A DNA stretch of 15,889 bases from an uncultured Pseudomonadota bacterium (GTDB lineage: Bacteria > Pseudomonadota > Gammaproteobacteria > Burkholderiales > SG8-39). The translations under genes were made by a program, and so were the position numbers. This document shows positions 14,351 through 15,889 of the stretch, in pieces; the stretch's first letter is position 1, and every line of letters begins with the position of its first letter. The notes beneath the pieces are model-generated. The model was not told the origin of the DNA, did no database searches, and was given only the letters and a program-made list of their open reading frames with translations. Location of the stretch: the NCBI GenBank assembly GCA_903895005.1, contig CAITSH010000152.1:1-15889 (forward strand). The letters run 5' to 3'.

Positions 14351-15483
14351 ACCTGCGGCACGCGGGTGCGCCGCACGAACCAGGCGCCGCCCGCGAGCAT
14401 AAGCGACATGGTGAAGAACACCGGTGCCATGCCCACCGTGGCACCTAGCGCGCCGAACATCAGCGGCATCGCCGTCTGGCTGAAGGTCACCAGTGTTGCG
14501 CGTACGCCCACCGCCTCGCCGGCGCGGCCCTCGGGCGCCGCAGTGTGGATCAGCGACAGCACCATGGGCTGCGACATGCCCAGGCCCAACCCCAGCAAAA
14601 ACGACAGCGGCAGCAGCGTCGTCACGCTCCCGGACAGCGGGAACAGCGCGTAGCAGGCGCAACAGCACAGCATCGAAATGAAGATCAGCTTCCATGGCCT
14701 GTGACGCCGCGACAGCGCCGGCAGGAAGATACGAATCGTGAAGGTCGCCGCGGCGAAGGCCCCCAGCACGACACCGATGAGCGACGCAGACAGCCCGAGT
14801 CGTGATCCGTAAAGCGGGATGGCAAAGGCGAAGGCATCCCAAGCGATGGACAGCAGGCCGCTGGCGATGAATACGCGCTGAAGGCGCTTGTCGAGCAGCA
14901 ACTCCGCGAGGCGGACCTTGCGCGCCCCGCTTGCTCGCGGTGAGGGCCCGGGCAGGCTTACCTTGCTCAACGCCAGCAACACGGAGCCGGGCAGTGCAAG
15001 CAGTGACAGTACCAGGAAGGTGGCGCGATGCCCGATCGAGTCGATGGCAAAGCCTGCGAGCATCGGTCCGATGAAACCGGAAATGGAAAAACACAGCGAG
15101 AGCTTGTTGAAGTTTGCAGTGAGTTCCGAGGGCTGGCCGATGTGGCCTGTCGTATTCTGCACGCTGATCATGTAGAACACGAACACCAGCCCGCTAAGCG
15201 CGCTCGCGACATAGAGCACGCCCATGCCCGGAACGGCAAAGGGCAGCACCAGGCACAAGGAAAGCAAAAAGGCCGAGATGATCATAGGTTTCAACACGCC
15301 GACGCGGTCTATGAAGCGCCCGGCTACGACCGAAAGGACCATGGGCAGCAGGCCGTAGAGCGCCATCAGCAGTCCGACATCCAGTGCCGATGCGCCAAGC
15401 TTGATCGCGTAGAGCGTGACCGCGACGCGGCTGCCGACGAAAGCCGAATGCACCAGCAGGTTCGACAGCAGCAGGGGCCGCAT
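14347..15483 (-). CDS. MFS transporter
   Basis: A 378-residue major facilitator superfamily permease with about 11-12 hydrophobic helices in two halves. The loop after helix 2 carries GRFIDRVGVLK, a version of the MFS cytoplasmic motif, and a second charged loop between the halves includes RKVRLAELLLDKRLQR. LGLGMSQPMVLSLIHTAAPEGRAGEA is a typical second-half segment seen in drug- or metabolite-efflux MFS proteins. The substrate is unknown. The open frame continues upstream into the repeat region (to 15888) with Arg/Pro-rich, non-membrane sequence that is probably not translated. A GTG at 15519 is an alternative start adding 12 residues. No clear ribosome binding site marks either. Confidence 0.88.
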   Translation of the reverse strand: MRPLLLSNLLVHSAFVGSRVAVTLYAIKLGASALDVGLLMALYGLLPMVLSVVAGRFIDRVGVLKPMIISAFLLSLCLVLPFAVPGMGVLYVASALSGLVFVFYMISVQNTTGHIGQPSELTANFNKLSLCFSISGFIGPMLAGFAIDSIGHRATFLVLSLLALPGSVLLALSKVSLPGPSPRASGARKVRLAELLLDKRLQRVFIASGLLSIAWDAFAFAIPLYGSRLGLSASLIGVVLGAFAAATFTIRIFLPALSRRHRPWKLIFISMLCCCACYALFPLSGSVTTLLPLSFLLGLGLGMSQPMVLSLIHTAAPEGRAGEAVGVRATLVTFSQTAMPLMFGALGATVGMAPVFFTMSLMLAGGAWFVRRTRVPQV

Positions 15484-15681
15484 CACGCGGGCGGAGGAGC
15501 CGGGGGCGGTGTCGGTCACGACGGATTGGAACGCTGGACGGGATTTGGCACGGAGGGGGCTATTGTCGCGCAATTCGCGGAGTGACGTCCTGAGGGAGTG
15601 AGGACTGCGGGTTTGTCTGTCGCTGCGCGGGCTGGGTCTCTGTTCTTTAGTTGGGTGGTTTCGCCCCCTTGCGGGGGGCGA

Positions 15682-15714
15682 GTTACTTTCTTTGCTTGTG
15701 CAAAGAAAGGTAAC
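15682..15714. repeat. Long imperfect inverted repeat
   Basis: GTTACTTTCTTTGC (15682-15695) and GCAAAGAAAGGTAAC (15700-15714) pair across a four-base TTGT loop, 14 pairs with one extra G bulged in the right arm. The motif AAAGAAAG recurs directly after it, at 15715-15722. Confidence 0.85.
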
Positions 15715-15768
15715 CAAAGAAAGCACACCCCCGACACCGCCCCTTCGGGGTTCCCTCGGATGCTCGGA

Positions 15769-15835
15769 GAAGCGGGCCGGTCCCTGAACTCGCCCCTGCG
15801 GGGCACAGACAACGGGACCGGAGGGCTCCCGCTTC
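15769..15835. repeat. Nested 67-nt hairpin
   Basis: Three stacked arm pairs share one centre. GAAGCGGG (15769-15776) pairs with CCCGCTTC (15828-15835), CCGGTCCC (15777-15784) with GGGACCGG (15814-15821), and GCCCC (15792-15796) with GGGGC (15800-15804). No T-run follows on either side, so a simple terminator role is unlikely. Confidence 0.8.
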
Positions 15836-15889
15836 CCCCGCGCTCCTCGGCGGCGTCGCAGGGGCCCCGAAGTCAAAGGCAAGAGCAAA

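Larger units (their letters stand above)
15586..15889. repeat. Structured intergenic repeat region without a convincing gene
   Basis: Upstream of the MFS gene these 304 bases contain no ORF with recognisable protein features; open frames through it are Arg/Pro-rich. They hold CGCCCCC-TTGC-GGGGGGCG at 15662-15680 and a long inverted repeat at 15682-15714. A short CCCC-TTC-GGGG hairpin and a larger nested hairpin lie further right. The TTACTTTCTTTGC...GCAAAGAAAG...TAACCAAAGAAAG pattern recalls a multicopy intergenic element of beta- and gammaproteobacterial genomes. That is from memory and not tested here. Confidence 0.65.

Noticed and set aside
15484..15888. Upstream extension of the MFS frame
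   Set aside because: The sequence runs through the inverted-repeat region and is Arg/Pro/Ser-rich without membrane helices. The first helix begins just after the ATG at 15483.
1..15889. Search for CRISPR arrays, tRNA or rRNA genes, transposases and phage genes
   Set aside because: No regularly spaced repeats, no tRNA-like cloverleaf or rRNA segments, and no transposase or integrase motifs were recognised by eye.

Overview
The window is GC-rich, densely packed bacterial chromosome. It most resembles a betaproteobacterium of the Burkholderiales. The pointers are a Bug-family (TctC-like) periplasmic binding protein, an IclR-controlled catabolic operon with Rieske proteins, lysine-rich histone-H1-like protein tails, and a structured intergenic repeat of the 'TTACTTTCTTTGC' type. 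This assignment is inferred from gene families; the window has no rRNA or tRNA.

Left half (1-6984, all minus strand): a catabolic operon. In transcription order it encodes a Rieske ferredoxin, a 96-residue recombinase-like-helix protein, an SsuB/TauB-type ABC ATPase, an SsuC/TauC-type permease, a Rieske non-heme iron oxygenase, an SDR dehydrogenase, a cupin, an alpha/beta hydrolase, an IclR regulator and a second SDR that runs off the left edge. Most gaps are short, with TGA/ATG overlaps or 1-8 nt spacers. The exceptions are a 173-nt gap between the two ABC genes and 79 nt before the oxygenase. The layout suggests import of a small, probably aromatic or sulfonate-like, acid. Oxygenation or O-demethylation by the Rieske pair would follow, then dehydrogenation and hydrolysis. 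The substrate cannot be read from the sequence.

Control region (6985-7174): two 16-bp palindromes, read as IclR-type operators, lie almost equidistant from the ferredoxin start and from the divergent start of the Bug binding protein gene. The regulator encoded in the operon probably controls both directions.

Middle (7175-10906): the Bug protein; a SET-domain lysine methyltransferase with a post-SET zinc motif and an H1-like lysine tail; a bidirectional terminator; a convergent PucG-like glyoxylate aminotransferase; and divergent msrA.

Right half (10911-15889): a DUF72 protein whose N-terminus carries a perfect sliding-clamp-binding pentapeptide, a secreted ComEA-like helix-hairpin-helix protein, pdxH, a metallo-beta-lactamase-fold hydrolase and an MFS transporter. 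The last 300 bases hold no convincing gene but contain strong nested inverted repeats.

The items most worth following up are the SET/H1-tail protein, the clamp-motif DUF72 protein, and the Rieske operon with its small helix protein and incomplete transporter.
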